Assembly (NCBI GenBank): GCA_029260735.1
Contig: JAJDCR010000147.1
Coordinates: 1 to 57,060, forward strand
Direction: 5' to 3'
Length of the DNA stretch: 57,060 nt
Source: Planctomycetota bacterium
GTDB taxonomy: Bacteria > Planctomycetota > Uabimicrobiia > Uabimicrobiales > Uabimicrobiaceae
Positions 16,408 through 25,237 of the stretch are shown piece after piece. The translations under genes and the position numbers were made by a program. How positions within the stretch are numbered: the first letter of the stretch is position 1; the number at the start of each line of letters is the position of its first letter. The notes beneath the pieces are model-generated. The model was not told where the DNA came from. It saw only the letters and a list, made by a program, of their open reading frames with translations, and made no database searches.

Positions 16408-18276
16408 ATGATCGGCCAAGTTTTCCATGACTGTAAAATAGAGGAAAAAATAGCCGTTGCGAGTACGGGAACAATATACCAGGCACGAGACCAAAAACTT
16501 AAGGTAACTCGAGCGATTAAAATCCTCCACCCTCAGCTAGCTGTAAAACAAGTGGCAAAGGAGAGATTTTCCTTAGCTCTCAAATCTTGGAGTAAGTTAG
16601 ACTATCCTAACTTTGTTCCTCTCTTTTCCGCTATAGAAGAAAGAGAGTATTTGGGATTTATTGCAGGATATGTGGATGGAAAGACTATTCATGAACTCTT
16701 GCAAGAGCAAGGACAACTGGGAATTTCCCAAGCGATAGATTATTTTTTACAAATTGCTCAAGCTATTTCTTTTGCCCATGAACAAAATATTCTTCATCGT
16801 AAGTTATCTACTCATAACATTATGATTAATAAAGATGAAAATATTCGTATTATGGGGTTAGGAGCTGTTCGACATTTTGACCACAAGCGAGTTACCCCAA
16901 GCAATCTCTGTATAGGTAAAGCAAAGTATATGGCTCCTGAACAGTTTGCTGGGACTTATAGCTCCCAGTCAGATCAGTATAGTTTGGGAATTATTCTTTA
17001 CGAGATATTAACAGGACAAATGCCTTTCCAGGCAGATTCTCTCACTTCTATGTTTAAGTGTCATAGTCAAAAGAAGCCCATTTCTCCAAAACAACTCAAT
17101 TCCGAAATATCCCCCGAGTTGGAGCAGTTAATTCTACGTACCTTAGCCAAAAAAGCTAAAAATAGATTTCCTCGGATAAAAGATCTTATTGATGAAATTG
17201 CAAGTATTACAGATCGGCCTGATATTAGTAATGACTCCAGTCCCCATTCTCTTATGTCTCATGGACGTAAAGCTTTGGAACAGCGAAAATTTAACCAAGC
17301 TATCTCCTACTTTCATAAGATACTTTGTATATATGGGGAAGACTCTCCTTATTTTGAAGAAGCACAGAAAAAACGTTTAGAGGCGATGGAGTTTAAAGAA
17401 GAAGATGAAAATGTGCTTTCCTTACGAGCGGATCTTCAAAAATCTCTAGAGTCTTTTGATGATGAAGATATGATCAAAGCGCAGGAGCTCGTAACTAAGA
17501 TAATGCGGACTATTCGCGAGTATCCAGACTCTAGTCGTCTTTTGGGTGTTTACCATGATTTGAATCGAGAGCTTTCCGACTTGGTGGAGAACGCTAAACA
17601 GGATTTGGACTATCGACAAGATAAGGTGAAACATTTAGTTGATTTGGTTAAAGATTTTTTAGAAAAAGGGGATTACGAGGAAGTAAGATCCTTGATCCAA
17701 GAAATTTTTGAACTAGAGGAAGGTAATAGACATGCTCGTAAGTTTCAACGTATAGTTGAAAAAAGAGAAAATATTATCGCTTGGACCAAGTTCTATAGAG
17801 ATGGCATTCAAGCTTGTCAATGCCAAGAATTTGATGAGGCTATCAAGTGTTTTAAACACGTTCTTGAGTTAAACAGTGAACATAAAAATGCTAAGCACCA
17901 CAAAGAAGTTATGATCCTCGAGCGAGAAAATCTCCAGGCGAGACAGATGAACATCGAGAAAGAATACAAAGAGGGAGTGGCGCTTTACGAAAAATGGCAA
18001 TACAGTGAAGCGATTGAAAAATTTAGTGATGTTCTTTCTATGGATCAAAAGCATGGAGAAGCGCACCGATTGATGCAAGAAGCAGAAACTCGACTAGATG
18101 ATAATAACAAAGTTGAAGACATTAGTTTTTTTTTCCACAAGGGTATCAAGTTTTATGAAGAAGGCCTGTGGAAAGAAGCAGTGGCATGTTTTAATAGCGT
18201 TTTAAAAGAAATGAGTGACCACAAAAAAGCTCTAGAGTATAAAGCTAAAGCCGAAAACGAGTACAAAGCGAAGTAA
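16408..18276 (+). CDS. TPR protein with N-terminal Ser/Thr pseudokinase domain
   Basis: A 622-residue protein. Residues about 8-265 align with Hanks-type kinases, but the catalytic set is gone. The glycine loop reads AVASTGTIY, the helix-C glutamate is replaced (FSLALKS), the HRD aspartate is lysine (H130-R-K132, HRKLSTHN), and DFG reads GLG (150-152). The VAIK-type lysine (K38) and the MAPEQF activation segment end remain. Such proteins usually act as scaffolds or allosteric partners. The rest is TPR-like helical repeats (about 285-622) with ALEQRKFNQAISYF, CQEFDEAIKCFKHVLEL and YEKWQYSEAIEKF units. No membrane segment is seen. The ATG was chosen because AAGGAAGG lies 5 nt upstream; a TTG frame starts at 16342. 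It lies directly before gspF, which hints at a link to secretion. Confidence 0.82.
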   Translation: MIGQVFHDCKIEEKIAVASTGTIYQARDQKLKVTRAIKILHPQLAVKQVAKERFSLALKSWSKLDYPNFVPLFSAIEEREYLGFIAGYVDGKTIHELLQEQGQLGISQAIDYFLQIAQAISFAHEQNILHRKLSTHNIMINKDENIRIMGLGAVRHFDHKRVTPSNLCIGKAKYMAPEQFAGTYSSQSDQYSLGIILYEILTGQMPFQADSLTSMFKCHSQKKPISPKQLNSEISPELEQLILRTLAKKAKNRFPRIKDLIDEIASITDRPDISNDSSPHSLMSHGRKALEQRKFNQAISYFHKILCIYGEDSPYFEEAQKKRLEAMEFKEEDENVLSLRADLQKSLESFDDEDMIKAQELVTKIMRTIREYPDSSRLLGVYHDLNRELSDLVENAKQDLDYRQDKVKHLVDLVKDFLEKGDYEEVRSLIQEIFELEEGNRHARKFQRIVEKRENIIAWTKFYRDGIQACQCQEFDEAIKCFKHVLELNSEHKNAKHHKEVMILERENLQARQMNIEKEYKEGVALYEKWQYSEAIEKFSDVLSMDQKHGEAHRLMQEAETRLDDNNKVEDISFFFHKGIKFYEEGLWKEAVACFNSVLKEMSDHKKALEYKAKAENEYKAK

Positions 18277-18333
18277 ATCAGGGTAGATCCTTAGAATCTG
18301 ATAAAACAAGATTCTAGAATAGCAGAGTTGTCT

Positions 18334-19539
18334 ATGACTATATATGAATACAAGGCTCTCGATAAAACAGGGAAAATCAAAACAGGGATCGTCGATGCAA
18401 GTGATCCAAAAGAGGCTCGGGAAAAGCTTCGTGGTAGCTCGCTTTCTGTTATCGATTTGAATCAAGTAGATAAAAAACATGCGGGGGCTAAAAAAAGCAA
18501 AGGAAAAAAGGTAAAACTGGAAGACTTAGCTTTAACGACAAGGCAATTGGCAACATTACTCGAATCAGATATTCCTTTGCGTGAAGCTATTACAGCCCTT
18601 ATTGATCAAAGCGAAGACCGTAATCTTCAATTGATTTTCCGAGATGTGCGGGAAAGAATTACGACAGGAGTCACTTTTCCGGATGCTCTCAAAGACCATC
18701 CAAACGCCTTTAACAATATTTACGTTAATATGGCTAGAGCAGGAGAAGCCTCGGGAAAATTAGATGTTGTTTTGCATCGTTTGGCAGATTATCTTCAAGC
18801 TCAAAATAGGATGCAAGGAAAAGTCTCCGCTGCTCTTATGTATCCTTTGATTATGCTTGTAATAGGTTTAATGGTCGTGATGTTTCTTATGACCTTTGTT
18901 ATACCAAAACTCCAGAAGATGTTAGAGGCGGGAGGAGGAGATCTTCCTTTGCCTACGCAAATTTTAGTGGTAACTTCTGATTTTTGTGTGAACTGGTGGC
19001 CTTTTTTAGGCTTCTCTGCCATTGCTGGATTTATTGGCTTGCGAATTTTTATTGGCACTCCCAAGGGAAGAAGACTCTTAGATAAAACTCTCGTTTCGTT
19101 GCCTATTTTTGGAAATTTGTTTAAAAAACAAGCGGTGGCTCGTTTTGCTGTGACTTTCTCTACTCTTTTGCAGTCGGGTTTACCCGCCCTAGAAGCACTT
19201 CGCATTGTTAAAAATGTTGTCAATAATGTGCTTATGGTAGAGACTTTGGAAGAGGTTGAAAAAACGATTATCGAGGGGGGGGAGATGGCTGGACCAATTC
19301 GGAAAAGTAAGGTTTTTCCGCCTGCTGTAGGCTATATGGTTTCGATGGGTGAAAAAAGTGGGAAACTGGAGAGTATGCTCACTAAACTTGCGATAGCTTA
19401 TGACGAAGAAGTGGAATTACAAATTCAAAAAGTTACAGCTCTTTTGGAACCTATTATGATTGTCTCTATGTCGGGAGTCGTAGGCTTCATTGTTATGGCG
19501 ATAGTTTTGCCTATTATGCAAATGAATCAAATTAATTAA
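18334..19539 (+). CDS. gspF: Type II secretion / type IV pilus platform protein GspF
   Basis: A 401-residue inner-membrane protein with the duplicated T2SSF domain: a cytoplasmic N-terminal half (TTRQLATLLESDIPLREAI), membrane helices near residues 165-190 and 215-235, a second T2SSF half (FAVTFSTLLQSGLPALEAL), and a final helix (EPIMIVSMSGVVGFIVMAIVLPI). GspF/PilC forms the rotor-like platform between the motor ATPase and the growing pseudopilus. The ATG (third residue of the longest frame) is preferred over the TTG two codons upstream. It is followed after a tandem 13-bp repeat by gspG, as in standard T2SS operons, but gspE, normally just upstream, is absent and a pseudokinase gene occupies that place. 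Confidence 0.92.
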   Translation: MTIYEYKALDKTGKIKTGIVDASDPKEAREKLRGSSLSVIDLNQVDKKHAGAKKSKGKKVKLEDLALTTRQLATLLESDIPLREAITALIDQSEDRNLQLIFRDVRERITTGVTFPDALKDHPNAFNNIYVNMARAGEASGKLDVVLHRLADYLQAQNRMQGKVSAALMYPLIMLVIGLMVVMFLMTFVIPKLQKMLEAGGGDLPLPTQILVVTSDFCVNWWPFLGFSAIAGFIGLRIFIGTPKGRRLLDKTLVSLPIFGNLFKKQAVARFAVTFSTLLQSGLPALEALRIVKNVVNNVLMVETLEEVEKTIIEGGEMAGPIRKSKVFPPAVGYMVSMGEKSGKLESMLTKLAIAYDEEVELQIQKVTALLEPIMIVSMSGVVGFIVMAIVLPIMQMNQIN

Positions 19540-19600
19540 ATTATAGAATTAAATTATAGAGTTAAATTATAGAATTAAATTTTAGAGTTAAATTATAGAG
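19536..19600. repeat. Five tandem copies of a 13-bp unit between gspF and gspG
   Basis: The unit TTAAATTATAGAR repeats at 19536, 19549, 19562, 19575 and 19588, alternating A and G in the last base, with one A-to-T change in copy four. The first copy overlaps the gspF stop codon. The array ends 54 bp before the gspG start. It could bind a regulator or reflect slippage; 13 bp is not a whole-codon unit, consistent with noncoding DNA. Confidence 0.85.
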
Positions 19601-19654
19601 AGGTGATTAAAAACCACTTCTCATATCTGGTTTGACCAGATTAAGGAGAAGAAA

Positions 19655-20059
19655 ATGAAAAGACGACAAACCCAGCAGGGTTTTACTCTAATTGAAATTA
19701 TGGTTGTGATTGTTATTATTGGTATGCTTGCCGGAATCGTGGGGCCGAGAGTAATTGATCAACTAGAGGTCGCCAAAGTAAACCAGACCAAGGCTAATAT
19801 GAAAGAGCTAACGAAGGCACTTGATTTGTACAAAATCAAGAAGGGAAAATATCCCACAAGTAGCCAAGGACTAGAGTTACTAACTAAACCTGATAATAAA
19901 ACAGGTAGCTCTATAATGGAGAAAATTCCTCTTGATGGTTGGGGTGGGGAATTTATCTATCGCAAAAAAGGCTCTAGCTATATCATTACCACTTACGGTG
20001 CTGATGGACAACAAGGAGGAGAAGGCTACGATGCGGATATTACGAGTAAAGATTTCTAG
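19655..20059 (+). CDS. gspG: Type II secretion major pseudopilin GspG
   Basis: A 134-residue pseudopilin. The short basic leader ends at the prepilin peptidase site QQG/FTLIE, followed by the hydrophobic helix (VVIVIIGMLAGIVGPRVIDQLE). The C-terminal domain has the GspG signature (KKGKYPTSSQGLELLTKP, then LDGWGGEFIY and a calcium-loop-like DGQQGGEGYDADI). It polymerises into the periplasmic pseudopilus that pushes cargo through the secretin. A good ribosome site (AAGGAGAAG) precedes the ATG. It is downstream of gspF. No minor pseudopilins (GspH-K) follow; instead a long repeat-bearing intergenic region ends the cluster. Confidence 0.95.
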   Translation: MKRRQTQQGFTLIEIMVVIVIIGMLAGIVGPRVIDQLEVAKVNQTKANMKELTKALDLYKIKKGKYPTSSQGLELLTKPDNKTGSSIMEKIPLDGWGGEFIYRKKGSSYIITTYGADGQQGGEGYDADITSKDF

Positions 20060-20124
20060 GAAAGAAATATCGTAAATTGGCATCTGTGTCTTCCATTTTA
20101 TCATTCCCGCGAAGGTTCAAGTGT

Positions 20125-20508
20125 TTGCATTTTCTTTGCCGTGAAGCGGTAATATGTTATAGACTGGGGTTTCAAACCCATAGCTGTTAACTTAAGCCGC
20201 AAGTCCTTGAAAACCGTAGTCGTGATCGTCACCGTAGTCGTGATCGTCACCGTGTTACCGTGACCGAGATTAAAATCGGTCACGGTAACGGTCACGGTCA
20301 CGGTCACGGCGACGACTATGATTACGGCTACGGCTACGGCTACGGCTACGGTCACGGTCACGGTCACGGCGACGACTACGGTCACGGCGACGACTACGAT
20401 CACGGCTACGGCTACGAAGAACAACCAAAGCGCTATTCTTTAATGATAACCATGAGGCTGAAGCCCCAAACTATAACCTGTTGCCGCTCTGCGGCAAAGA
20501 AAATACAA
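20125..20508. mobile_element. Inverted-repeat element with a hexamer-repeat core (MITE-like)
   Basis: Two 49-bp arms in inverted orientation, 20125-20173 and 20460-20508, match at about 39 of 49 positions (shared core CTATAAC, then CCGCT and CGGCAAAGAAAAT). Between them lies a GC-rich core built of GGCTAC, GGTCAC and GACGAC units (20270-20415). Before it are inverted units (CGTGATCGTCACCGTAGT repeats, about 20217-20262), joined by a 14-bp hairpin GTTACCGTGACCGA/TCGGTCACGGTAAC. The whole block could fold into one very long imperfect hairpin. No transposase is present, so a nonautonomous element is the best guess. A third arm-like copy lies at 140-187. Base composition is far above the surrounding DNA. 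Confidence 0.6.
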
Positions 20509-20562
20509 CAGCCTCTCTAACGATACACATAAATATTCTGGTCCAACCAGAGTTAGGTTTAG

Positions 20563-21426
20563 ATGATGTTTGGAAAATTCAGAAAGAAGAAAGAAGCTCC
20601 CAAAGAAGAGCCTGCACCGATCGAAAGTCCAATAGAAGAGGTTGAGAGCGTAGCTTCTTTAGATAATCCTGAGACAAAAGAAGAGACAAAAGAAGAAATA
20701 AAAGAAGAGACAAAACAAGAAGAGCTGGCCTCTATTGAATCGAATGAATCGAAAAAGACTAAGCCAGGAAAGTCTCCTAGTTTCAAAAAAGACTCTGTTG
20801 GCCGAAATAATATAGAAGATGCGATGAGGGCAAACAACGAAGCTGTTTGGGCTAAAGAAAACAAAAAATTAGAGGAGGCTTTATCTGGCTATAATAAAGC
20901 CGTTGATATTTATCCGAATTATGCTTTAGCCTACTATAATCGTGCTATTTTATATTGCGAAGAGGAAAAATGGGAAGAGGCTATTGATGACTATAGTCGG
21001 TCTATACAGATTTTCCCTCAAGCGGAGTGCTACAACAACCGGGGAAATCTTTACCAGAGCCAGGAACGTTTTGAGGAAGCTTTGGGGGATTATGATTTGG
21101 CCTTGAAACTCTTTCCTAATTACTCGGAAGCGTATTATAATCGGGCTCAACTTTATTCTTGCCAAAAACAATGGGAAGAAGCTCTTAGAGATTTTAATCG
21201 AGCGATTGATTTGAATCCCCGTATGGTTAATGGCTATTACAATATGGCTTGCGTTTACTCTTTGCAAAGTCAAGTTTCCGAAGCACTAGAGTGCTTAGAA
21301 AAAGCTCTTAAGTATGGGTATTCTAATATGGATAGGATTCGCTCAGATGAAGATTTTTATATTCTTCATCGAGATCCCGCTTTTGAGGAGTTGTTGGAAA
21401 TGTGGCAAGATGAGCTAAGTACATAG
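20563..21426 (+). CDS. TPR protein with acidic N-terminal extension
   Basis: A 287-residue cytoplasmic-type protein with no signal or membrane segment. A basic start (MFGKFRKKKEAPKEE) leads into a Glu/Lys-rich low-complexity stretch to about residue 75. At least four canonical TPRs follow (about 90-245), each with the W/Y-G-x-A-P pattern: EALSGYNKAVDIYPNYALAYYN, EAIDDYSRSIQIFP, EALGDYDLALKLFP and EALRDFNRAIDLNP. The C-terminal part matches the 'TPR end' seen in many such proteins (DEDFYILHRDPAFEELLE). It has two adjacent ATG codons at the start. It converges with deoB. It probably mediates protein-protein contacts; the partner is unknown. Confidence 0.8.
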   Translation: MMFGKFRKKKEAPKEEPAPIESPIEEVESVASLDNPETKEETKEEIKEETKQEELASIESNESKKTKPGKSPSFKKDSVGRNNIEDAMRANNEAVWAKENKKLEEALSGYNKAVDIYPNYALAYYNRAILYCEEEKWEEAIDDYSRSIQIFPQAECYNNRGNLYQSQERFEEALGDYDLALKLFPNYSEAYYNRAQLYSCQKQWEEALRDFNRAIDLNPRMVNGYYNMACVYSLQSQVSEALECLEKALKYGYSNMDRIRSDEDFYILHRDPAFEELLEMWQDELST

Positions 21427-21434
21427 AGCTAAGT

Positions 21435-22595
21435 TTACAGTTGCCATAAAAAGCTTCTACCATTGTTTATTTTTCCTAGGGCAAAATTGTCATCAATAGT
21501 TTTGGCAATATCTGCGAAACTTTCTTTTACTCCTAAGTCTATGGAAGAATGCATTTTGTGGTGGTAGGCTAGAAGAGGCACATACTCGCGAGAATGATCC
21601 GTCGAAGGAGTCGTTGGATCGTTTCCATGATCAGCCGTAATAATTAAAAGATCTTCTTTTCCTAAAGCTTCGTACAGTTCAGGCAAACGTTGATCAAAAT
21701 ACTCCAAAGCCCCTTTAAATCCAAGGGGGTCATTCCTGTGTCCATAGAGCGAATCAAAATCGACTAAATTGGTGAAAATTAACCCTTGTCGATGAGTTCT
21801 CATCGCTTTAATAGTGGCATCAATACAAGCAGGGTTTCCTTTTACAGGGATACTTTGTCCAATTCCTTGGTTCGCAAAAATATCCGCAATTTTCCCTATA
21901 GTAGTGGTTTGATACCTTTGCTCGAGTAAAGCTTCTAGAATAGTTTTTTGAGGTGGTAAAAGGGAAAAATCACGCCGACGAGAAGTGCGTTCATAATCTC
22001 CCTCTTTTCCCAGAAAAGGACGGGCGATTACTCGTCCGACATTGTGTTCCCCTACTAATATTTCCCTAGCTAGCTCACAAATCTCATATAAACGTGGCCA
22101 AGGGATCACTTCCTCATGAGCAGCTATTTGAAAAACAGAGTCAGCGGAGGTATAGACAATGGGCTTCCCTGAGTTTACGTGTTCATCTCCGAGACGCTCG
22201 ATGATTTCTGTTCCAGAGGCAGCACAGTTTCCTAGGACTCCCCTTAGTTTTGCCGCATGGCAAAAACGATCGAGAAGATCTTGCGGAAATCCCTTTGGAT
22301 AAACAGGAAAAGGAGATTCCAGGATAACTCCTGCAATTTCCCAGTGACCGGTAGTGGTGTCTTTTCCAGCAGATTGTTCTGCCATTTTTCCCCAGGCTCC
22401 TATGGAGTAATCTGGTGAAGACAAAGGCAAAATGTTGGAAAGTCCTAAACGAGATAGGTTAGGTAAATTTAGACCTACTTTTTCATGAATATGTAAAAGG
22501 GTATTACTTCCCCAATCACCGTAATCCGATGAATCAGGTAAATAACCAACTCCTACCCCGTCTAAGACAATGACTATGATATTAGGGAAAAACAT
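21435..22595 (-). CDS. deoB: Phosphopentomutase
   Basis: A 386-residue enzyme of the alkaline-phosphatase superfamily that interconverts ribose-1-phosphate (or deoxyribose-1-phosphate) and the 5-phosphate in nucleoside salvage. The metal-binding aspartate is in VIVLDGVGVG, the phosphorylated threonine lies in AGKDTTTGHWEIAG, and the second metal sites are in NLVDFDSLYGHR and ITADHGNDPTTPSTDHSRE. Length is typical. The ATG lies one base after the infB stop (TAGGATG) with GAGGA in the 3' end of infB, so it is translationally coupled to infB, an unusual partner. Confidence 0.96.
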   Translation of the reverse strand: MFFPNIIVIVLDGVGVGYLPDSSDYGDWGSNTLLHIHEKVGLNLPNLSRLGLSNILPLSSPDYSIGAWGKMAEQSAGKDTTTGHWEIAGVILESPFPVYPKGFPQDLLDRFCHAAKLRGVLGNCAASGTEIIERLGDEHVNSGKPIVYTSADSVFQIAAHEEVIPWPRLYEICELAREILVGEHNVGRVIARPFLGKEGDYERTSRRRDFSLLPPQKTILEALLEQRYQTTTIGKIADIFANQGIGQSIPVKGNPACIDATIKAMRTHRQGLIFTNLVDFDSLYGHRNDPLGFKGALEYFDQRLPELYEALGKEDLLIITADHGNDPTTPSTDHSREYVPLLAYHHKMHSSIDLGVKESFADIAKTIDDNFALGKINNGRSFLWQL

Positions 22596-22596
22596 C

Positions 22597-25221
22597 CTAA
22601 TCTATTTTCCTCGCAACCTCAATGATTTTAAAGGCTTCTATTTCGTCACCTTCTCTTAAATCATCAAAGTCAATCAAACGAACTCCACACTCAAATCCTT
22701 CTTTTACCTTGGCTGTGTCTTCTTTAAAACGCCTCAAGGAAGATAAATCCATCGCTTTTCCTTTGTTTAAAGTAACTCCTTGGCGACTGATTCTGATTTT
22801 AGAGTTTCGCTCTAGATATCCATCTGTAACATAACAACCTGCTATATTACCAATTTTTGAAATGCGAATAATTTTTCGTATCTCAGCATGACCAATGGTT
22901 TTTTCTCTTCTTTCGGGAGGAAGCATACCGCTCATGATGTCTTTGAGTTCTTCAAAAAGATGATAGATAACGCTATAGCGTTTAATCTCAACCCCTTTGT
23001 CATCCGCTAGATCCCTAGCAGGCTTGCTTGCGACGACATTGAAAGCTAAAATAAGAGCCTTACTTGCAATAGCCAACTGAACATCTCGTTCGTTGATACC
23101 TCCTACCGCAGCGTGGAGCACTCGCAACTCTACTTCTTCGTGAGAATACTGTTCTATTTTTTGTGAGATAGCTTCGACGGATCCTTGTCCATCAGCCTTA
23201 ACTATTAAACAAAGCTGTTTTGCTGTTCCTTCTTGAAGATTTTGCATAAGCTGTTCAAAGCTAGGTCTGCGCACTCCGTTATGAAGTGTACTCTCGCGAG
23301 AAGTTTTTTGTCTATCTTCAGCAATACTTTTTGCTTGGGATAGATTGTCTACAACATAGAACTTGTCACCAGCACTAGGCAAATCAGAAAGACCAGAGAT
23401 GGATACAGGAGTTGAAGGGCCAGCTTCTTTTAACTTTTTGCCTTTGTCATTGATGATATCTCGAACTTTTCCACTGCTGTTACCACAGAGGATATTGTCG
23501 CCTCTCTTTAAGGTTCCATCTTGAACAAGTATGGTGGCAACTGTACCTTTTCCTTCTTGAACAGAAGCTTCTAGGAGAGTTCCTAGTGCTTTTTTCGTAG
23601 GATTTGCTCGCAGTTCTTGCATTTCAGCAACAAGAGAAATGTACTCTAAAAGTTCATTTACACCTTGTCCTGTGATAGCAGAAACCTCTACGAAAGGAGT
23701 ATCTCCTTGCCATTTTTCAGGAACGAGACCATGTCTACTAAGCTGTTGCTCTGCCACTTCCGGGTTAGCTCCAGGCTTATCGATTTTGTTAAGAGCTACA
23801 ATAATGGGCACTTCTGCCGCCTTGGCGTGGTTGATAGCCTCAATTGTTTGTGGCATAACTCCATCATCGGCAGCAACTACTAAGACAGCTATATCGGTAA
23901 CGTTGGCCCCTCTTGCTCTCATGGAAGTAAATGCTTCATGACCAGGAGTGTCCAAAAATACAATAGAGCTGTTTTTTGTTTTAACCTTGTAAGCACCGAT
24001 ACGTTGGGTAATTCCTCCGGCTTCTCCTGAAGCGACCTTACTACTACGTATATAGTCTAGCAAAGAGGTTTTACCATGATCAACGTGTCCCAAAAATGTA
24101 ACTACAGGAGCTCTGGGAACCAAGTCCTCGGGCGAGTCCTTTTTTTTCTGCAGTTGTTTCATAAGAGACTCTTCTTGATCCTCCTCTTGTTTTATTCTGA
24201 TATCTTTACCAAACTCAACTCCTAACGCTTCAACATACTCTTCATTCAATAGTTGATTGAGAGTAGCAGAAATACTATAGTTTTCAAAAAGATTTTTGAT
24301 AATTTTGGAACTATTAATACCAAGCGTTTGAGAAAGCTTCTTCAGAGAAATGGGAACAGTCACATCAATAGGGCCCACTCTTGCAATCGTAGGTCTTGCT
24401 TTACTCACATAGTTCTTTGTTCTACCGAACCTTTTGTTATTTCTGTGATGGTGGTGATGTCTTTGATTGTCCTGGGAATCTGACCTTGGTTTCTTTTTGT
24501 AACTGCTAGTTGTTCGAGGATTTTTTTTGACGGCAACTGGTGCTGTTTTTACTTCTCCTCGAGTGCGTTCTTTTTTTAGCTCTTCTCGGCCGGCTTTTTC
24601 TAAGGGACGAGCCTTACGAGTTTCTTTGTTTGCCGCAGCGATCGATGTACGAGCTTTGCGGTTTTCTTTAGTTCCAGTTTCCTCAATAGTAAAAGTTTTG
24701 CTACGGTTTTCTTTAGCTCCCTCAGGAGTAAAGGTTTTACCGCGATTATCTCTATTACCCTCAGGGGTAAAGGTTTTACTACGATTTTCTCTATTTCTCT
24801 GAGGAATATAAGTTTTATTTTTATTATCCTTATTTCTCTCAGGAGTAAAGGTTTTACCGCGACTTTGAAGTTCTGGTTTTTGATTTTCTCTGCCTCTACC
24901 TTTCGGAAGGTTTTCTCGAGGCTTTTCTTTATTTATAGTTATAGTTCTTTTAGGGTTCACAGCGGCTGCGTTGTCATTTGCAGACACTTTTCTTTGAGAG
25001 GGGCTAGCATTTGTCTCAGGTCTTTTGCTTACTTTTTCTTTCGCTACCTTCTTGTTAGGCTTAGAGCCTTTTTTGTAGATAGACAGAAGTTTATCTACTT
25101 GGTTTTGATCGAGAGCACTCAAATGATTCTTAATGTCGATTTTATGCTTTGCAGCCACATCTACTAAGTCTTTGCTGGAAATTCCCAGTTCTTTAGCTAG
25201 TTGCCAAGCTCTTGTTTTCAA
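22597..25221 (-). CDS. infB: Translation initiation factor IF-2
   Basis: An 874-residue IF-2, the GTPase that delivers initiator tRNA to the ribosome. I chose a TTG start because a perfect AAGGAGGTG lies 7 nt before it and it gives the canonical MKTRAWQLAKELGISSKDL N-terminus; the longest frame (ATG-like at 25323) would add 34 unrelated residues. The order is an IF2_N helix bundle, a long basic low-complexity region with five tandem repeats, a second IF2_N (VPISLKKLSQTLGINSSKIIKNLFE), then the G domain with GHVDHGKTS, TPGHEAF and NKID, and domains II-IV. It follows nusA after 289 bp and is coupled to deoB. The usual rbfA/truB neighbours are missing. Confidence 0.97.
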   Translation of the reverse strand: MKTRAWQLAKELGISSKDLVDVAAKHKIDIKNHLSALDQNQVDKLLSIYKKGSKPNKKVAKEKVSKRPETNASPSQRKVSANDNAAAVNPKRTITINKEKPRENLPKGRGRENQKPELQSRGKTFTPERNKDNKNKTYIPQRNRENRSKTFTPEGNRDNRGKTFTPEGAKENRSKTFTIEETGTKENRKARTSIAAANKETRKARPLEKAGREELKKERTRGEVKTAPVAVKKNPRTTSSYKKKPRSDSQDNQRHHHHHRNNKRFGRTKNYVSKARPTIARVGPIDVTVPISLKKLSQTLGINSSKIIKNLFENYSISATLNQLLNEEYVEALGVEFGKDIRIKQEEDQEESLMKQLQKKKDSPEDLVPRAPVVTFLGHVDHGKTSLLDYIRSSKVASGEAGGITQRIGAYKVKTKNSSIVFLDTPGHEAFTSMRARGANVTDIAVLVVAADDGVMPQTIEAINHAKAAEVPIIVALNKIDKPGANPEVAEQQLSRHGLVPEKWQGDTPFVEVSAITGQGVNELLEYISLVAEMQELRANPTKKALGTLLEASVQEGKGTVATILVQDGTLKRGDNILCGNSSGKVRDIINDKGKKLKEAGPSTPVSISGLSDLPSAGDKFYVVDNLSQAKSIAEDRQKTSRESTLHNGVRRPSFEQLMQNLQEGTAKQLCLIVKADGQGSVEAISQKIEQYSHEEVELRVLHAAVGGINERDVQLAIASKALILAFNVVASKPARDLADDKGVEIKRYSVIYHLFEELKDIMSGMLPPERREKTIGHAEIRKIIRISKIGNIAGCYVTDGYLERNSKIRISRQGVTLNKGKAMDLSSLRRFKEDTAKVKEGFECGVRLIDFDDLREGDEIEAFKIIEVARKID
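24658..24858 (-). repeat. Tandem 13-residue repeats inside infB
   Basis: Five in-frame copies (four of 13 codons, one of 15) encode variants of xKTFTPEGNRDNR in the linker between the two IF2_N-like domains. The reading frame is kept, so the array behaves as an expandable basic linker. At the DNA level the units are about 39 bp and diverged. Confidence 0.85.
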
Positions 25222-25228
25222 ATTTTTC

Positions 25229-25237
25229 ACCTCCTTG
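25229..25237 (-). promoter_or_regulatory. Perfect Shine-Dalgarno deciding the infB TTG start
   Basis: On the minus strand the sequence AAGGAGGTG is fully complementary to the 3' end of bacterial 16S rRNA and sits 7 nt before TTG at 25221-25219. It is the strongest ribosome site in the window and fixes the start. Confidence 0.85.

Noticed and set aside
18801..19223. 140-codon minus-strand frame
   Set aside because: Antisense to gspF; no plausible product.
20217..20415. CRISPR array
   Set aside because: Repeats are contiguous hexamers without spacers and no cas genes are nearby.
20260..20520. Open frame for a Gly-His/Gly-Tyr repeat protein (and an antisense Val/Ala/Thr frame at 20101-20424)
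   Set aside because: Both frames are products of the hexamer repeats and run into the inverted-repeat arms. There is no ribosome site, and the arm-encoded ends resemble each other only because the DNA arms match.
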